Shown: piece by piece, positions 1 through 14,725 of the stretch
How the letters are laid out: each line of letters opens with the position of its first letter
Numbering within the stretch: the first letter of the stretch is position 1
Assembly (NCBI GenBank): GCA_028023455.1
Contig: JAQFVV010006203.1
Span: forward strand, 11,694,348-11,758,347
Source: Epiperipatus broadwayi
Taxonomy: Eukaryota; Onychophora; Udeonychophora; Euonychophora; Peripatidae
Reading direction: 5' to 3'
DNA: 64,000 nucleotides
Position numbers and translations under genes: made by a program
Notes under the pieces: model-generated
Database searches by the model: none
What the model was told of the DNA's origin: nothing
What the model saw: the letters and a program-made list of their open reading frames with translations, nothing else

Positions 1-373
1 CAGTGATTGGTTACTTTTTTACTGTCTTCATTGCTTGATTGCAGAAACAATTGCCACAATTTAACACAAATTTATTACATTTACTAATTAATGATTTTAA
101 GCATTACAAGCCAGTTCTGATATATGACAAACAGATAACATTAGATTATTATCAGTAGCAGATTGCCATTCCTTTCCATTCTATTATTATAATTTATTTC
201 AGCATTTTTATATTATAGACAATGAGTCCATTATTATATTCAGATACTATAAACTTTAATTACTCTTATTTATCTTCAATAAAATGTGTTTGATCTTTAA
301 AAATGATTATAATAAAACAAAAGCATGCTTTTACTGTATTATTATTACTTAATATATGCCTGTTTTATTTTAG
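1..373 (+). other. Intron sequence upstream of the first visible exon
   Basis: AT-rich sequence without a convincing open frame. It ends in a pyrimidine-rich tract and TTTTAG directly before the exon at 374, so it is read as the 3' part of an intron of the flavodoxin-domain gene. Nothing else is seen in it. Confidence 0.6.
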
Positions 374-478
374 ATAATGCCTTTGAATGATTTCAAAGTG
401 GAGCTCTTACCTTATGAAAGTATTGTGTTGATTATTACTGGTGTTTCTGCTGGAGGACTGGCTCCTGCAAATGCAGAG
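374..478 (+). CDS. Internal exon, flavodoxin-like FMN-binding domain (first visible exon)
   Basis: This 105-nt exon is bounded by TTTTAG and GTATGT, phase 0 at both ends, and encodes 35 residues. It reads I-M-P-L-N-D-F-K-V..., then a hydrophobic strand (ESIVLIITGVSAGG) and LAPANAE. This matches the flavodoxin segment where a beta strand (viFvvST) runs into the phosphate/FMN loop (S-T-x-G-x-G-x-x-P-x-N-A) of P450 reductase, diflavin reductase, methionine synthase reductase and sulfite reductase-type proteins. The ATG at 377 is probably an internal Met, because upstream flavodoxin strands are missing and the acceptor lies 3 bases before it. The loop is unusual: GVSAGGLAP replaces the canonical ST-G-G pattern. 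The frame stays open past the donor but loses family resemblance there, which supports splicing at 478. Which flavodoxin-containing protein this is cannot be decided here. Confidence 0.7.
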
Positions 479-3400
479 GTATGTAACTGTGGTATATTAA
501 ACAGACTTCTTAGAACTCTTTTAATTAGTTTATCTTTCTCAAATTTATTATTTCTATATATATTGAACGGGTCTAAACGAATAAACCTTCTTCTTGCTGG
601 GTTTAAATACTTTTAAACATATTAGCTTTTAATATCTTTTGGCTTTAGTAAGTTTTAATATCTCTTGACTTTAACTAAGTTTTAACCTTTTACTTTATTA
701 AACTTATAATGCTTAATATGTACTTCTTGGTAATTATTATTCTATTTCATTTATATTACATGAACAGACTGGCCCTTCAAACAGAAAGGAGAATACTATT
801 GAAAGCATAATCATCAATGATACCCATGGTCAGATCGGACTATTCAAAGCATAACATGACCACATTTCCTGACTGTGATCCACCTTGACTGCTGTAATAA
901 AAACCTGCCATCCAAAGCACTTTATTTGTTTTGAGGATCAAACTCAGATCCCAGCTGACCATACATTATATACAGCCAGCATGCCCTGATAACAGGCACA
1001 CAATCCAGTGCTTAAAATATCCCAAGCTAGCCTCTATGAGGTCCAGAACTCTTAACGGGTTGAGTGCTTATAGCGTGTCAGTCACTGGTGACAGTTGATT
1101 CATTGAAATTTTGTTTTCTTTTTAAAATAGCATGAAAACTACATGTGTGATGTCAACAGATATTGCAGAATTCATTGTTGCTTGAAAATCTCTTTGAAAT
1201 GGTGTATCTTGAGTTGAAATCAGATTAAATTTGATTTTTTATTAATATTTTTAGTAGTAGGTTCAATTAATTTTTTTCTTTTCTGCTGAGTTTACTAGTT
1301 TTCATGGAGAAGACAAAGATAGAATGTTTAATTGGCCAAAAATGTTAGTAAAATGGATTAACAATTCACTGATAATTTACATTTCAAAGGCTTCAAAATG
1401 TAATCAGAATATTGGGTTTTATGTATTCAATTTTTACTTTTTAATTATTTCAATAGTATTTAAATTTTTTTAAATTATTTGATATATATGTATTATAGAG
1501 TAGTGCAATGTAAATTTTAAGACTGATTATCAGATGTACAGAAAGGTTGCAATTGATAAAGCAATCACAAAATTTACTGTCATAATACCATGTGAAAATA
1601 TAAACACTTAAAACCAATAAAGAGAGATTTCAAATGGTGTGTGTGTATGGAAATAGACACAATGGTTATGTATATACCACATGGAATTTTATGCAGACAA
1701 AAAATCAAATTTTGATTCTTGCCTATGCCTTGGTACTCATGCTATGAAGCCAGTAGTTTTGTCACATTTTGCATTACTTTATTTTCAAGTCTATAGATAG
1801 CAAATGAACTTATGCAAATAAATTTACATCATTTTGGGACAATAAATATAACAATATAGCATCACTGGTGTGAATAAAAAATATAAACATCACTAGTGTA
1901 TTCAAAAAATATAAAATGAAGAGGTGAAACTCATTTTACCATTGATACAGACAAATAGCCTACAATTTCTAGTTTTAGAAAGATGGGAAGCCAATTGCAT
2001 ATTCACATTCTGGAAATGATTTGTTTTGTATTTTTATTAGGATAAATCTTTTTCTTATAGACATCTTTGAGATTTGTTAACCCTTTGGGGGGTCCTTACG
2101 AGATGACTCGAAACCACTTCAAGTCACTTGAATTCCATCACTTTTAATGCAATGGTAAAGATTTTATCATTTGAAAGATTATAAAAAGTTCCATAAGATG
2201 CTGCCTTCTCTTGAATTATTTTACAAGTAAAAAATCAATAACACTGATGTTGAAAGTCTAGCAAAGGAAGAAGGCTGTCCTTTCTTGATGCTGATTGACT
2301 GTTAAAGTCAAGTTCAAAGAAAGCCATTTGTCAAAAACAAAACTGCTAAGATTTCTTTCATTTCAAAAGTGATAAATGAATGTTTTAGACCATTTAAAAA
2401 GTATTTTTTGACATATTTTTTGGCATATTATAAATTATTTTGATAAAATATGCTAAAAATAAAATTATTTTAGAAAAATATTTAAGACTTTGGCAAAAAA
2501 TTATTTACTTTTCTGCAACATAAAATTGGGAAAGAAATCACTGATGGCAACAAAACTTTTTAATTGGTGAGTAATGTTCATTTTAGATTTGCCATTATCA
2601 AATATTTTTATAATTATAAATAAAAATTTATTTTTGAAAAAACTTTCATTCACTTTCATAACCTGACAAATTATTAATATACTTTTTACAAATGAAACTA
2701 AAGTGATTATAATATTAAAAAATGAATATGATTTTGTGAATTGACCAATTAAAAGTTTAGACTTTTATCTCACTTGGCCAATAAAATAATCAGCGCTCAA
2801 AAAGTTTTAATCTTTGGGGTACAAGATAAAAATGAAGACTTCTTATGTGACTAATTTTGGAGATTCTGAAGCTATAAATTATCTCAAGTAATAAGTATTG
2901 TATGTGGTTTGAAAGATGATTTTGTGAGGAATACAAAGAAATTATGAATGAAGATGTAATTAAAATTTAATTAATGATAAATTAGAAATTATGAACAAAC
3001 AGTAAATGTCATATGTTGAAACATTTTTTTCTTATTTTTAAAATAATAATTACTATTCTATCAACGTAAAGCTTTTTGCTTTAACATTATTAAAACTGAA
3101 GTTATTGTGAAAATTGTGTTTCAAGTCAGTTTTTTTTTAAAATTCAATATGGCACCTGGGCAGTTAACTAGTTAAATTAACATATACAAATATCTACATT
3201 TTTAAATCAATGGTGACATAGTGACAAGAGAGAAGGTTGACCAAGTAACAATTAAGCCAATATTATTTATTTACACACATATATTTAATAGAATATCACA
3301 TAATAAATTTTACATAAGAAAATATAAATGATTACTTTCAGTCTAAAATTATGATAGTCATTCATTAAAGTTCATTTCATTTAAAATAAAGTGTCTAGAC

Positions 3401-6400
3401 TGTTATTTCAAAGTATATTTACCCAGGGATTTTCATTTGTATGTATTTTCCATGGCTTTAATTTCAACCAGTTGGCTTTTTGGTTCTCCATTGATGGTTT
3501 CATGGCTTTCCTTCCAGGTTTCTGTTGAACAATGGGAGTGGGAGAGAGTATGCAGCAGCATCCATTTCCAATCTAGATATTTCTTTTAGGCATTGATTCC
3601 AGGAAATGACAGTTGACATTTTTTTGCTGAGGACTAGGGGAATGAAGCCCTGTTAAACATCTTATGGCTACCTAGCACAGCATGTTGTTAACTCTGTGGC
3701 TTCTGCATTCTTTAAAAATAATGCAAATGGATTCTAATGGATCTGACTGTATAGCAAGAATCAAAACTGAATCTACACTGAACCTGAACTGAACTCGAAC
3801 TGAATAACTGAAGGAATTAACCAATGAATAATGTACTAAATCAATAACAGAATGAAGAGCAGACTGAAGAACAATAGCCAACTCATCCTTTTATAACTTA
3901 ACTCTCCCATTGTTTATTTCCTTATCATAGCTTTAATTAATCATAATTTAAATCTATTTTTAAATTAATTTTTACATTTCATTTTATATAATCTCTTTTC
4001 TAAATTAATATAATATCTTATCATCCAGGAATCTTTCCAAATTAATTGTATTCCTTCCGATGAGATATTTTCACAACAGTTTATGTTATAACTAATTTTA
4101 TTTTACATTCATTTATTTTTAGACATTTTATTCTTTTAACATTTACTTTTTTCTTTCAATTTAATTTATAAAAAGGAAAGCATGATTTAAAATCTCTATT
4201 TTTTCTAATTCCTCTTCCTATCCACTTTTAATAAATAGTTTTATTCTATTGAATGACACAGTCTTTTATTTTTATAAAGTTACATTTTCTTTAACCTACT
4301 TCTTAAACATTAGTATTTTTTCTATTCTTGTTTTTTAATAAATTTGATAATTTATCTGTTTTTTTTTTTAAATTATGAAATATGTAATGCTAATATATGT
4401 AAGTTTTATAACATGTTTTACTAGCACAACTATATATATATATATGTTGTGCCATTACAATTTAGTCATTAGCTAAATTTGTAGTAATATGCATGAAAGA
4501 AAATGAACAAAAATCATCATCACAATTTTATATAGGAAAGGAAGCTGTAGGGCATCCAAGTTTAAACCCTACAGGGTCAAGTTCTATAAAAACTTAAGAC
4601 AGAAAGAGAGTGGGGCAACAGTTATGGTCTTTATTTGTTTGTGTGTTGATAAAAAACTGAAAAAGAGTAGTACATACGGTTAATTATTCAATATTTAATT
4701 TTTTTTGTTAAAAAAAAAGTAAAGTAATAACACATATATATATAGGCTGTGTGTGAGAGCTATTTAATTATCATTGTATATTTCAAATATTAAACTCTCT
4801 TCAAAGCTAACCTACATTTACTAGATTCTAATATTTTATTCTATTTCTATTTTTTTAAAAGTTGTAATTTGGGGTTTGAAAGTTAAGAATTTAATTTTAG
4901 ATATTAAAATCATAATTTCTAAAAAACATTTAGATTGTTGTAATAGGCCAGTTTTATAAATAATATGAATGGCAGTGTGTATGTGTGAGTGTATGGCATA
5001 AATAAATTACACTTACACATATTAAAAATGTTAAAGAAAAAGAAAAACAATTCTGTTAGATTATTTTTTTTTACTCAAAGGTTTTGCTATAAAGGTTTCT
5101 TGTTTGTATCTGTATTTTTCAAGACTCAGAAATCCAGCTAGAAATCTTCAAAGAGAAGAGATTGAATATTATAGTAGTGTGAATTTTAACAGCCAAGTGA
5201 GACAAGAAATGCTTGGGATAATTTTACTTGAAAAACAAATTAAGCTTTCCACAAATCATGTAAATGCAAGTTTCTTATATTGTTTGTTACTATCTAACTA
5301 AGAAAATAAGGTATAAAAACTTGTCTGGGAAAGATCAGAAGAGATTTTTTAAAATATTGAAACTAAGGAAGACAAGCATTTTAATTCTGCAAATATCCTT
5401 TTTTAAAAGTCTTTTTTTTAATATAGAAGTTTTTTGAAGAGTGAAAATATAAGGATGGCGGGCTAAGAAAAATATAGATCTCATCTGGGAAAATCCCTGA
5501 TTCATCACAGAACCAGCATATCATATAGAAAAAAAAGTCTTGTCTGAAATGAAATTAAAATATTCTACATCTGATGACTGATGACTGAAAAAAATTCGAT
5601 ATTTTAAGAAAAGAAACATTCACCTGCATTTGAAAGCTAAAGAAAAATGATTAATCAACTGATAAGTATTAAATCATCTAGTACAAATTAAATCATCTAG
5701 TACAATTATTCCAATGACTGAATTTAAACCCATTAAAAAGTAAGAAAAATTGCAAATGAAAGAACAACTGATATATTCTAGTGAAAGAATTATGCTTAAC
5801 AAGGAAGGGAAGAAAAAGTTCCGGTGGCAAATAATATCACCATAACCATTAGATAATTGCAAGCCTCAAGAAAAGAAACTGTGATTGCTGCAAAAGTATG
5901 AACATTAAACAAGCTAAGTTTGAACCCTTGGGACTGGTAATATGAACTTTTACTATATATTTTCTTTTTATTATATCAAAGACTATTCTAAAATTTTAGA
6001 AATGAAGTTTTATATTTTTTTTCTCAGAACTTTAACACAACCCAAAATCGATTAAAACCATAGTTTTCTTCAATAAGAATAGTTATAACCTTGAGTAATA
6101 ATTTTATGTATATTAAAACTATTATTGTATACTAATCTAAAATTATGAAATGTTGGTTAAAATGTAAAAGATATTTTTTTTGTATTATTATTTTGTTTTT
6201 AAATAATATTTTGGTTATTATGGGATAAACACACCTACACAGTAATATATTAAATTGTTACATGGATATAATTGCATGTGGATGGAAGAATAATAGACAT
6301 ATATAGCATTAAAAGTATTTGTTTATTTTTGTTTTGATTTAAGATATAGCGATCTTAGGAGTAGTTTAACAGAAAGGGGGGGGGGAGAAGCAATTTAAAA

Positions 6401-8726
6401 CTTGTTTTCTGGAAATCTCCTTTTTCCGATTCTACTAACATTTTTTTTAACCATTCTACTTTACATGTTAAATTATAAAAGTATGTGTGCAAAAGAGAAA
6501 AAAAAGAGTGAATTTTTTTTTTTTATTTATGAAATATTTTCTTGTGAATTGAAAACTTTAGCAAACTTAGTATCCAATTTTATGTATATATCTTTGACAG
6601 GAAAGGGGGAAGAATGCAAAATTAATCTTATGATTGCCAAATAATCAATTATTGTTATTATCATTATTGTTCATATAAATTCTTAGTTTTATCTTTGAAT
6701 TGTTTGTATATGTTTGTAATAAATTAATAAATGTTAAATTGTTTTATTAAATGAGGCATATATATTTCACTGAGAGTATTCTTTATTAGTTGTGATCATT
6801 CATCATCAATGATTAATATTAATTATTTAAGATTTAATTAGATATACTAAGATTAAGCAAGAGTTATGAATTTCTTTATAAAAAATTAAGTTTTATGATT
6901 AGGCTTAGTCCTAAAGCTGTTGATGGAACTATTATCATTATCGTTATCATTATCGTCATCATCATCATCACGTTTTGATTAATGAGCTAGATAAATATTT
7001 AAAGGCCATAAATAAATAGTGATTTCATGGTATTTCATTGACATTCATGAATAATTGTTATAACCACCATTTCATCATCTATATCATACAAGGATGAGTG
7101 AATTGCCATCCTAAATTAATAGTAATCTGAGCTAGTAAAACTTATAAAGATATTGAAACGCATTTATTATGTTAAGATTTAGGAGATGATTTCTGTCTAA
7201 TGAATTTTATATATGCCACTTTAGTTTAAGGATGTTTTATGTTTACCTAAATATGAGTGCATACAGTGATATGGGTCTAAAAGTAAAATCCTCCATTTTT
7301 GTTAGAAATAAAGTACCAAAAAGGGATTCAAACCCGGTACATGTGAAAAGGTTATAAGATATAACTGTGTCTAGGTTCAGATAATCTAGTGGCGCCCTGC
7401 TAGACCATATTCATTTGCTATTTACTTAAATGTGCACTTGACATCAAACCAAGAGATGAAAGTGGATAAAATCTACAGTCTGTATACCTGAGAAGATATT
7501 TTATTGAGTTACCAGTGTACTCACCCACTTGATGTTATTTCCTGAGTTATAATAGTTTGTTCTTAATAATTTGTTTATAGTTTCTACTTGTTTATTGATG
7601 ATACAATGCCTGCCTAACTAGGGTTTGAAATAGGCCAGACACCTTAAATGGCTAGTCTCCAAGCATTATTGTGTCTAATTATTGATATGATGATATCTTT
7701 GGAAATCTTAAGTGGAAATTGATGAATTTAAACCACTGATATTTTTATTGATAATTAATATTTACTTGAGTATTGAAAGTAATAAATTTCGATGACTATT
7801 TACAACTCATGAGTCCCCTTAATATGATTGATAACTCATCAGTCTGATCATTTGTTAAATAGCTTATACTCAGCAAGTTGCATATTATTATTATAATTCT
7901 TTTCTCTTTGATATAAAATTTAAGTTACAATTTTTTCGTTTATTAAGTTTTTGGATTTTTGATATTTTAATACAATGGTAATTCTTTTGATTTAAGTTTA
8001 TTTATGTTACAATATATATATATATATTAAATAAATACAAATCAGTACTACAATATTTCAACAGTGCTGCCTGCATTTAGAAACACTAAATCTAAATAAT
8101 TGATGAGATAATTCCCTGTAGTTTTATATAAATTTCAGCTATGATAAACTAGACAAACTAGTAAATAGAAACTGGCATTGCAAACTGTTATTATGCCATC
8201 TTTAAACCAGAAGTGGAATTGTATTTTTATTTTATTACCTATGAATTTATAACAGTTGTAGATCTTCAGAGTTATAGGTTTTATAAGGGTTGTAAAAATT
8301 GGAAATTAACAGTATTTACATCTAAAAGCTCATGGAGATCTTTTAATTATCTCATATAACTCTTTATGGTAAAATGGGAGAGTCTTTTTAATATGTGAAA
8401 ATATTTAGCAAATCATGACACTTTCAGTTCTCACACATTTTAAATATTAATGTCTGACCTATTATGAACTATTCACACATAGGTTCAAGTTATACAATTT
8501 AGCAATATCTTGTAAATTGCTTTCAATAAAAAATAAATTAATTAATTATTAAAAAAAAGAATTGCCATTTCTAAACATTATAGGTATATCCATCACATAT
8601 TAATTCAATCAAATATGCACCCACATACAGTTTAGGCAATTGTTTTATAAGATATCCAATTCCTGAAAAGCCTGTAATATAGCACAGTGCATGTACTTCT
8701 GCTTACAACTTGGATTTGATTGCAAA
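479..8726 (+). other. Long intron stretch, AT-rich, no supported gene
   Basis: About 8.2 kb of AT-rich sequence. The open frames in it (around 3672-3881, 5104-5301, 5674-5862, 6402-6644) are short, low-complexity and match no family I know. Two compositionally richer islands, about 790-1060 and 7310-7700 (the second with a tRNA B-box-like GGATTCAAACCC), look like old transposon pieces but have no clear ends. Poly-G at 6376-6385 and short ATC repeats near 6930-6970 are simple repeats. Confidence 0.6.
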
Positions 8727-8862
8727 CTAGATAAAACAAGTCAAGCATTGATGGTCGAGAAGTCAGCGAAGCTACTTTACAAGCAGTTGTCCCGGGTTAG
8801 TGGGTTCACTTCCTGGCTGATGCTATGACACGTGAGAGAAAAAAAAACCCTAGATAAAACAA
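8727..8862 (+). mobile_element. tRNA-derived SINE with 13-bp target duplication
   Basis: A body of about 100 bp (8740-8836) with a degenerate tRNA-like head (TGGTCGAGAAGTCAGC), a B-box-like GGGTTCACTTCC and the tail GATGCTATGACACGTGAG followed by oligo-A. It is flanked by an identical 13-bp direct repeat, CTAGATAAAACAA, at 8727-8739 and 8850-8862. Oligo-A tail plus target duplication is the signature of LINE-driven retroposition. The same family recurs at 22309 (minus strand) and 61199, sharing the GATGCTATGACA tail. Confidence 0.85.
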
Positions 8863-11479
8863 CAATTTTTGAGATGCTATTCAGATTTAATTTTAAATAT
8901 CTGGACCAAACTAATCCAGCTATTCAACAATCATTGTTTATTGCATATCCGGATATTCTAAGGTGAATGATAAAATAAATATTGAAAGCCATTTGCATCC
9001 TAATTCCCACCATTCTGGTAATTGACAAGTGGAGCTTGTAATGCTTTGTCTGTCATTATGAAGGACTATCTACGAAATATACTTACAGTTAGCTATTTAA
9101 TTGATTATAGAAAAGCTTTATTTCAAAAAGTTAATAAGATAAATAAATAGAATCGGAAAAAATAAAAGATAATTAAAGATGAGTAAATAGAAAGTGTAAT
9201 AGTAACAAATATAAAATGAATAAATGAGAAATTGATATTGCATCTGGAAAAGGAAGCGCAGTCTAAGAGAAGTAGTGCTAAACAATTGAGGAATAATTTT
9301 GGAATGAGTGGAAATGTTTAGTCAGATATTTATAATAATGAAATGTGGAATACATGTTTTATTAATTAAATAAGTAATTGGCTAACTATCTTACACGTTT
9401 AATTATTTTATAATTATAAAATATAAATCTTTTATAGCTATTTAAACGAAGGATTGACTGTTTGGTTTCTGAAATAAAACCTCAGAATAGCGATTTTTTA
9501 CAAACGCCTAATAACATTAGGTAAGAAAAAAACTCATTAGCATTTAAATAATAATGTGATGTTAATTTTTTTTCTTATAAATGCAAATATCAGTTTTGCT
9601 TTATTATGTATTTCTACTATAATTTTCAGCATTAAATTCTTAACAAATTTTTTTTCCTGATTTGTACTGCCACCTAGCAGTTATTTAGTAAAATATTTTT
9701 TTAATTTTTGATATTTGTAATAAATAAAGATACACAATAAATTACCTTTATCTTTCCGTCAAAATATATTCATTTTCAATATTTGCCAAAAAAAAGAAAA
9801 AAAATGCAGGAAACTAGTAATGACTATTAATATTAAAAACGAAGTAAAACAAATATTAGAACAAAAAATGTAGTTTTATTTTATTTTTTATTTATTTGCA
9901 ATCAATTTTACTAAGAATATCTAATTACTCATTTATTCCTCTACCAATAGTTAATAACATATCCAAAAGTACAATATGACTAGGATTGCTTGGAAACTGT
10001 TACTTGCCTAACAATGTCTATTTATCTTCATTTGAATATTTAAATTCTATATTTATTTATTTTGCTTGTAAAAGTTCAAATTATTGAATAATATATTTGA
10101 TTAACATAATCATAAATACACAAAAAACAAAACAATACAAAACAAAAATTGTGTTAAGGCAACACACACACATATATATAATCCATTAATAAAATGTTAA
10201 CATATAATAAAAAGGCATGACAATTTTTTTATTCCAGATTAATCTTTTCTGCAAAATTAAATACAATTATAATGATTAACATATATTTAGTAAATCAAAA
10301 TCTTTTTCAGGCAAAAACAATAATAATTATAGATTACAATGCAAAGTGCTGGTAATTACTAAATTCTTTGGTTCATTAAAAATTAAAAGTTTGTTATATA
10401 TCATAGTTATTTAATTTTTATATGCCATGGTTATGTTTAGAATTTGAATACTTAAATTGATGATAAGTGGAAAGATTTATCTTATACATATATAGTCTTC
10501 AGTTTAAACAGAGTTTGTCTGAAAATAGAATTATATTTTTGCAAATTTATTGTTGAGAAATTACTTTTACAAACTGCTTAAAATAACGAAAATATTTTAT
10601 AACAATGAAATAAAAAAATTGAATGGTTTATTGCTTGGGAATTTATAAGAAGTTTGACGATATAAAGAGACAGAGTTTGAACCACAATCCATGAACACAA
10701 TAGATAGCCATTATATCATTGCAATAAACCATGCAGGAAAACAATGAAATTATTATGCGGAGGGGGGGGAGCTTACATTTATGATTTTAGTTGAGTATTA
10801 TGAAAAAAATATTTTGTTTTCTAGCCGTTAAATTTATACATATCAAAAACATACTTTAATGATAATCATAAAATCTATTTTAATCATTATATTTCAAATT
10901 AATGAAATTACTTTTGAAGTAAAAAAAAATGTAGCTTTAGAATTAAAAAAAAAAAAACATACATTTTTGCTTTACTAACTTAACAAAAACAATTCTTTCT
11001 ATAATTAACAAATTGCTATTACATTTTAGAGCTTTCTTATTTTTTAATTGCATTTAACATCTAAAAACTAAAACTAATAAAATTTAGAATCATTTCCATT
11101 ATGTCAGGACCATTCAATACAAAATTACAGCAGAACATTAGGATTAATGCTGACTCAATACTCTAATATGTTATAATAGAAAAGGCAACATAAAGATTAT
11201 TTTTTTTTAAATATTTGTAAATAACTCAGATTATATGTAACTGAACAAAAAAAAGCTGAAGCTTCCAATAAGTTATATCACGTTTGCAATTCTATCATAA
11301 CCATCCATCAGCCCAAAAAGTCAGACCAACCTCTCACACCATAGATACATTGGAAACATACACTTTGATTCATAATAGCACATGTGACATTCTAACTTCA
11401 TATACACATTATTTCTAGAGACACCCTAACCTTAATTTTTTTATGTCATTATTATTTTATTAATTACAATTCTATCACA
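8863..11479 (+). other. Intron stretch, AT-rich, nothing supported
   Basis: Roughly 2.6 kb of AT-rich sequence with homopolymer runs, including poly-G near 10760-10770. I see no gene, no bounded repeat and no structured RNA. A short AGG|GTAAG-like site near 9520 is a possible cryptic donor, but its phase does not fit the flanking exons. Confidence 0.5.
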
Positions 11480-11600
11480 GGTTACTGAAACATATTATCA
11501 AAGTCATGTGAAAAAGATAAATGATCCCCAAGATGCATATTTTGTGGTGAACCAGCACTCATCAGTTGGCTCAGAACACAATCTGTTACACATATCTTCA
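11480..11600 (-). repeat. Partial copy of the 'AACCAGCACTCAT' interspersed repeat
   Basis: Contains AAAGATAAATGATC...GAACCAGCACTCATCAGTTGG, closely similar to the sequence shared by the inverted repeats at 14726-15586, 24102-24415 and 24480-24693. This copy is a single arm and abuts the GATA microsatellite. Confidence 0.6.
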
Positions 11601-11613
11601 TCATTTGTTCAGT

Positions 11614-12377
<764 letters not shown>

Positions 12378-14043
12378 CAAATTACTATGGTTTAATTGGC
12401 AGGTTTTTTTTTTAATATTATATTCTTCACAAATCATGCTCCAATTTTTAAGAGAAAATCCATGTCTCATTTTTTTATATATACTTTATATATGAATTAT
12501 TAGAGCAATTGCATTTTAAGGATAAAAAAATAAAGTTATTTTATAATAAAAATGTTGAAATTGATATGCTCCAATAATTTATGCTAAAAAGCTATAAAGC
12601 ATTCATAGATTATAAGAAAATGGTATTAATAGTCATTGTGGGAGTTATCTCAACTTATCTTTTAGAAAAAGCAACCAACACATTGTCATATATATATAAA
12701 ATCTTGAGAATAATTATATTATTAATGTGAAGTTCTCATAATTTATTGCATTACGATTATTATTATTGCATTTAATAAAATATATTAACTCAATCTGTAT
12801 AAATTGTAAAAACCAAAAAAAAAAAAAAAAAGGCATGGATGATTCCCTTGATTGCAATACTTTGTTGGGCCATGACTTAATGCTGACATTTTTGTTATTA
12901 TAATTGTCATGTTAATTTCAATAAATATTTTAGGTTGAATTTAATTATATTCAATGACATTCTAAAAGTGATACATCAATAATTATCTTCATTGGAAAGA
13001 TTTGACAAAGGATAGACTACAATGAGGATGTTGAAGACCATATGAAAGAAAGAATGATTGCAAAAATGAGCTTAAAAAGTCACCACAATAAGTCAAATGA
13101 ATAGACTTTGGGGTTAACATATGGAAGGAATGTGTTGTGTTTTATATATTGTTTGGTTAGTTATTGCAAAATTCATTTTTAATATGTTTAGTCTTTGTCT
13201 TTTTTCCTCCTAAAATTAGAAATACTGCATTTATTTACAAATGACTTTTCAATTTCAAATAATCTTGATAAGTTACTTAAGAATATTCCATTCAATAAAG
13301 TGAACAACCAATACATCATGATAAAAGCTGAATATAAAGATATTTTCGATGTTGTTGGTGTAGTTTCTCCAAGACCATGATATAGAGTTTGAATTCAGGC
13401 TGAATAAATCTTGAATTTTTCTTAGGTCACAAAGAAGCTTATTTTTTTAATACACCATAATAGCCTATCTAGTTAAAAAATATTAATAGAGAACTTAAAA
13501 AATGTTTAGATATTTTTAGATTGAGGATAAACAAGATTGGTTCGTTTGAGTTTAATGTGCAGACTGCAAAAATAAAATTTACAATTATATTATGATACAC
13601 ACATTCACGGTATATGGGAAAATAACAGTGCTGTAAGTAATGTTCGAAAAGATTTCATTGTATGGTGAGCTCTGTTGAGAGCAATTTTCTACTGTATATT
13701 CCTTTCTCTCCTAATGTTATCTTTTATTTAAAGAATATTCTATTAATTTAGTTTACAAAAAAATAAAAACCAACATTATTCTCAAAAGCTCACAGATATT
13801 TTGTTATAATCACAATACTGGGGGGGGGGGGATTACAATTAAAGAAATGTACTGTATATCAAATATTCAATATATAATTATCCAGATAATATATATATAT
13901 ATATATATATTCAATATATAATTATCCAGATAATATATATACCCACAATGCATACTGCTAGCTGAAATCTGTATAAAATATTTAAAGTGCTTCATAACTA
14001 TATTATTCTAACCACATTCCCCTTTTAAATAAAGATAGTTCGA
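12378..14043 (+). other. Intron stretch with one exon-like open frame
   Basis: AT-rich sequence. Between 13219 and 13380 there is an open frame of about 53 codons after a good pyrimidine tract and TTAG, ending in VVSPRP-stop. It has no recognisable domain and its stop would truncate the flavodoxin gene, so it is not called as an exon. A poly-G tract lies near 13820. A duplicated 25-bp AT-rich motif (TTCAATATATAATTATCCAG) flanks an AT run at 13865-13935. Confidence 0.45.
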
Positions 14044-14093
14044 ATTTTAGCACTACACTGAAGAGGATTTCCTTTTCAGTACAGTGCTAAAAT
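14044..14093. repeat. Compact 24-bp-arm hairpin
   Basis: Left arm 14044-14067 and right arm 14070-14093 are reverse complements with about three mismatches, separated by 2 nt. Both arms carry the sequence ATTTTAGCACT. This could be a tiny MITE remnant; the loop is too short for a typical microRNA precursor. Confidence 0.7.
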
Positions 14094-14725
14094 TGGGGCA
14101 TTTCAAATATTTTATATATATATGTCTTTTAATTTCTATTTATTTTCACTATGTTATAGCATTAATTTATTGAAAGCTTTCTAAGGAATATATACTAAAC
14201 AACAAATTATTTATTTAAATTCAGCTAGCTAATAGTTTTATTAAAACATATTAATTATAGTTTTTTTATATAATGCTTATCAGAAATACAATTTTTTTTA
14301 TTATAGTCATCTTTTAATAAAATCTAACATATATATAACAATTTATATCATCATTATAATGTAAAAATGCATAAATTAAAATAAAATTAACAGTTAATTA
14401 AATATAAATTTATATAACATGAATTAATTACTGGTGTAATTGTAGTATAAATATCATAGATTACATAAAGCACCCCCCTCCCCCCATTTGTTTCGATCAT
14501 TATTTATTAAGTAGAAATTTGTAGCATAAAAAATAAAATCTTAAATACAATATATAATTAGTTTAAATAACTATATTATTTACAAGTATTAACAATGAAA
14601 TAAATCATGTATATTAAAATATGTAACTAATTCAATGATTATAATTTATTTAAAAATTATTTATCATGAAAATATATTGAACTTTTCATAATATTAAAAT
14701 ATTTTTGTTTTATATTTAATAATTC

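Noticed and set aside
2077-3175. Possible piggyBac-like element (TTAA-CCCTTTGGGG ... ACTAG-TTAA)
   Set aside because: TTAA occurs at both places, but the ends match in only about half the positions and TTAA is frequent in AT-rich DNA.
9487-9521. CTCAG-AATAGC...ATTAG-GTAAG as a possible missing mini-exon
   Set aside because: Its 35-nt length does not restore the phase needed between exons 374-478 and 24891-24930, and its acceptor tract is poor.
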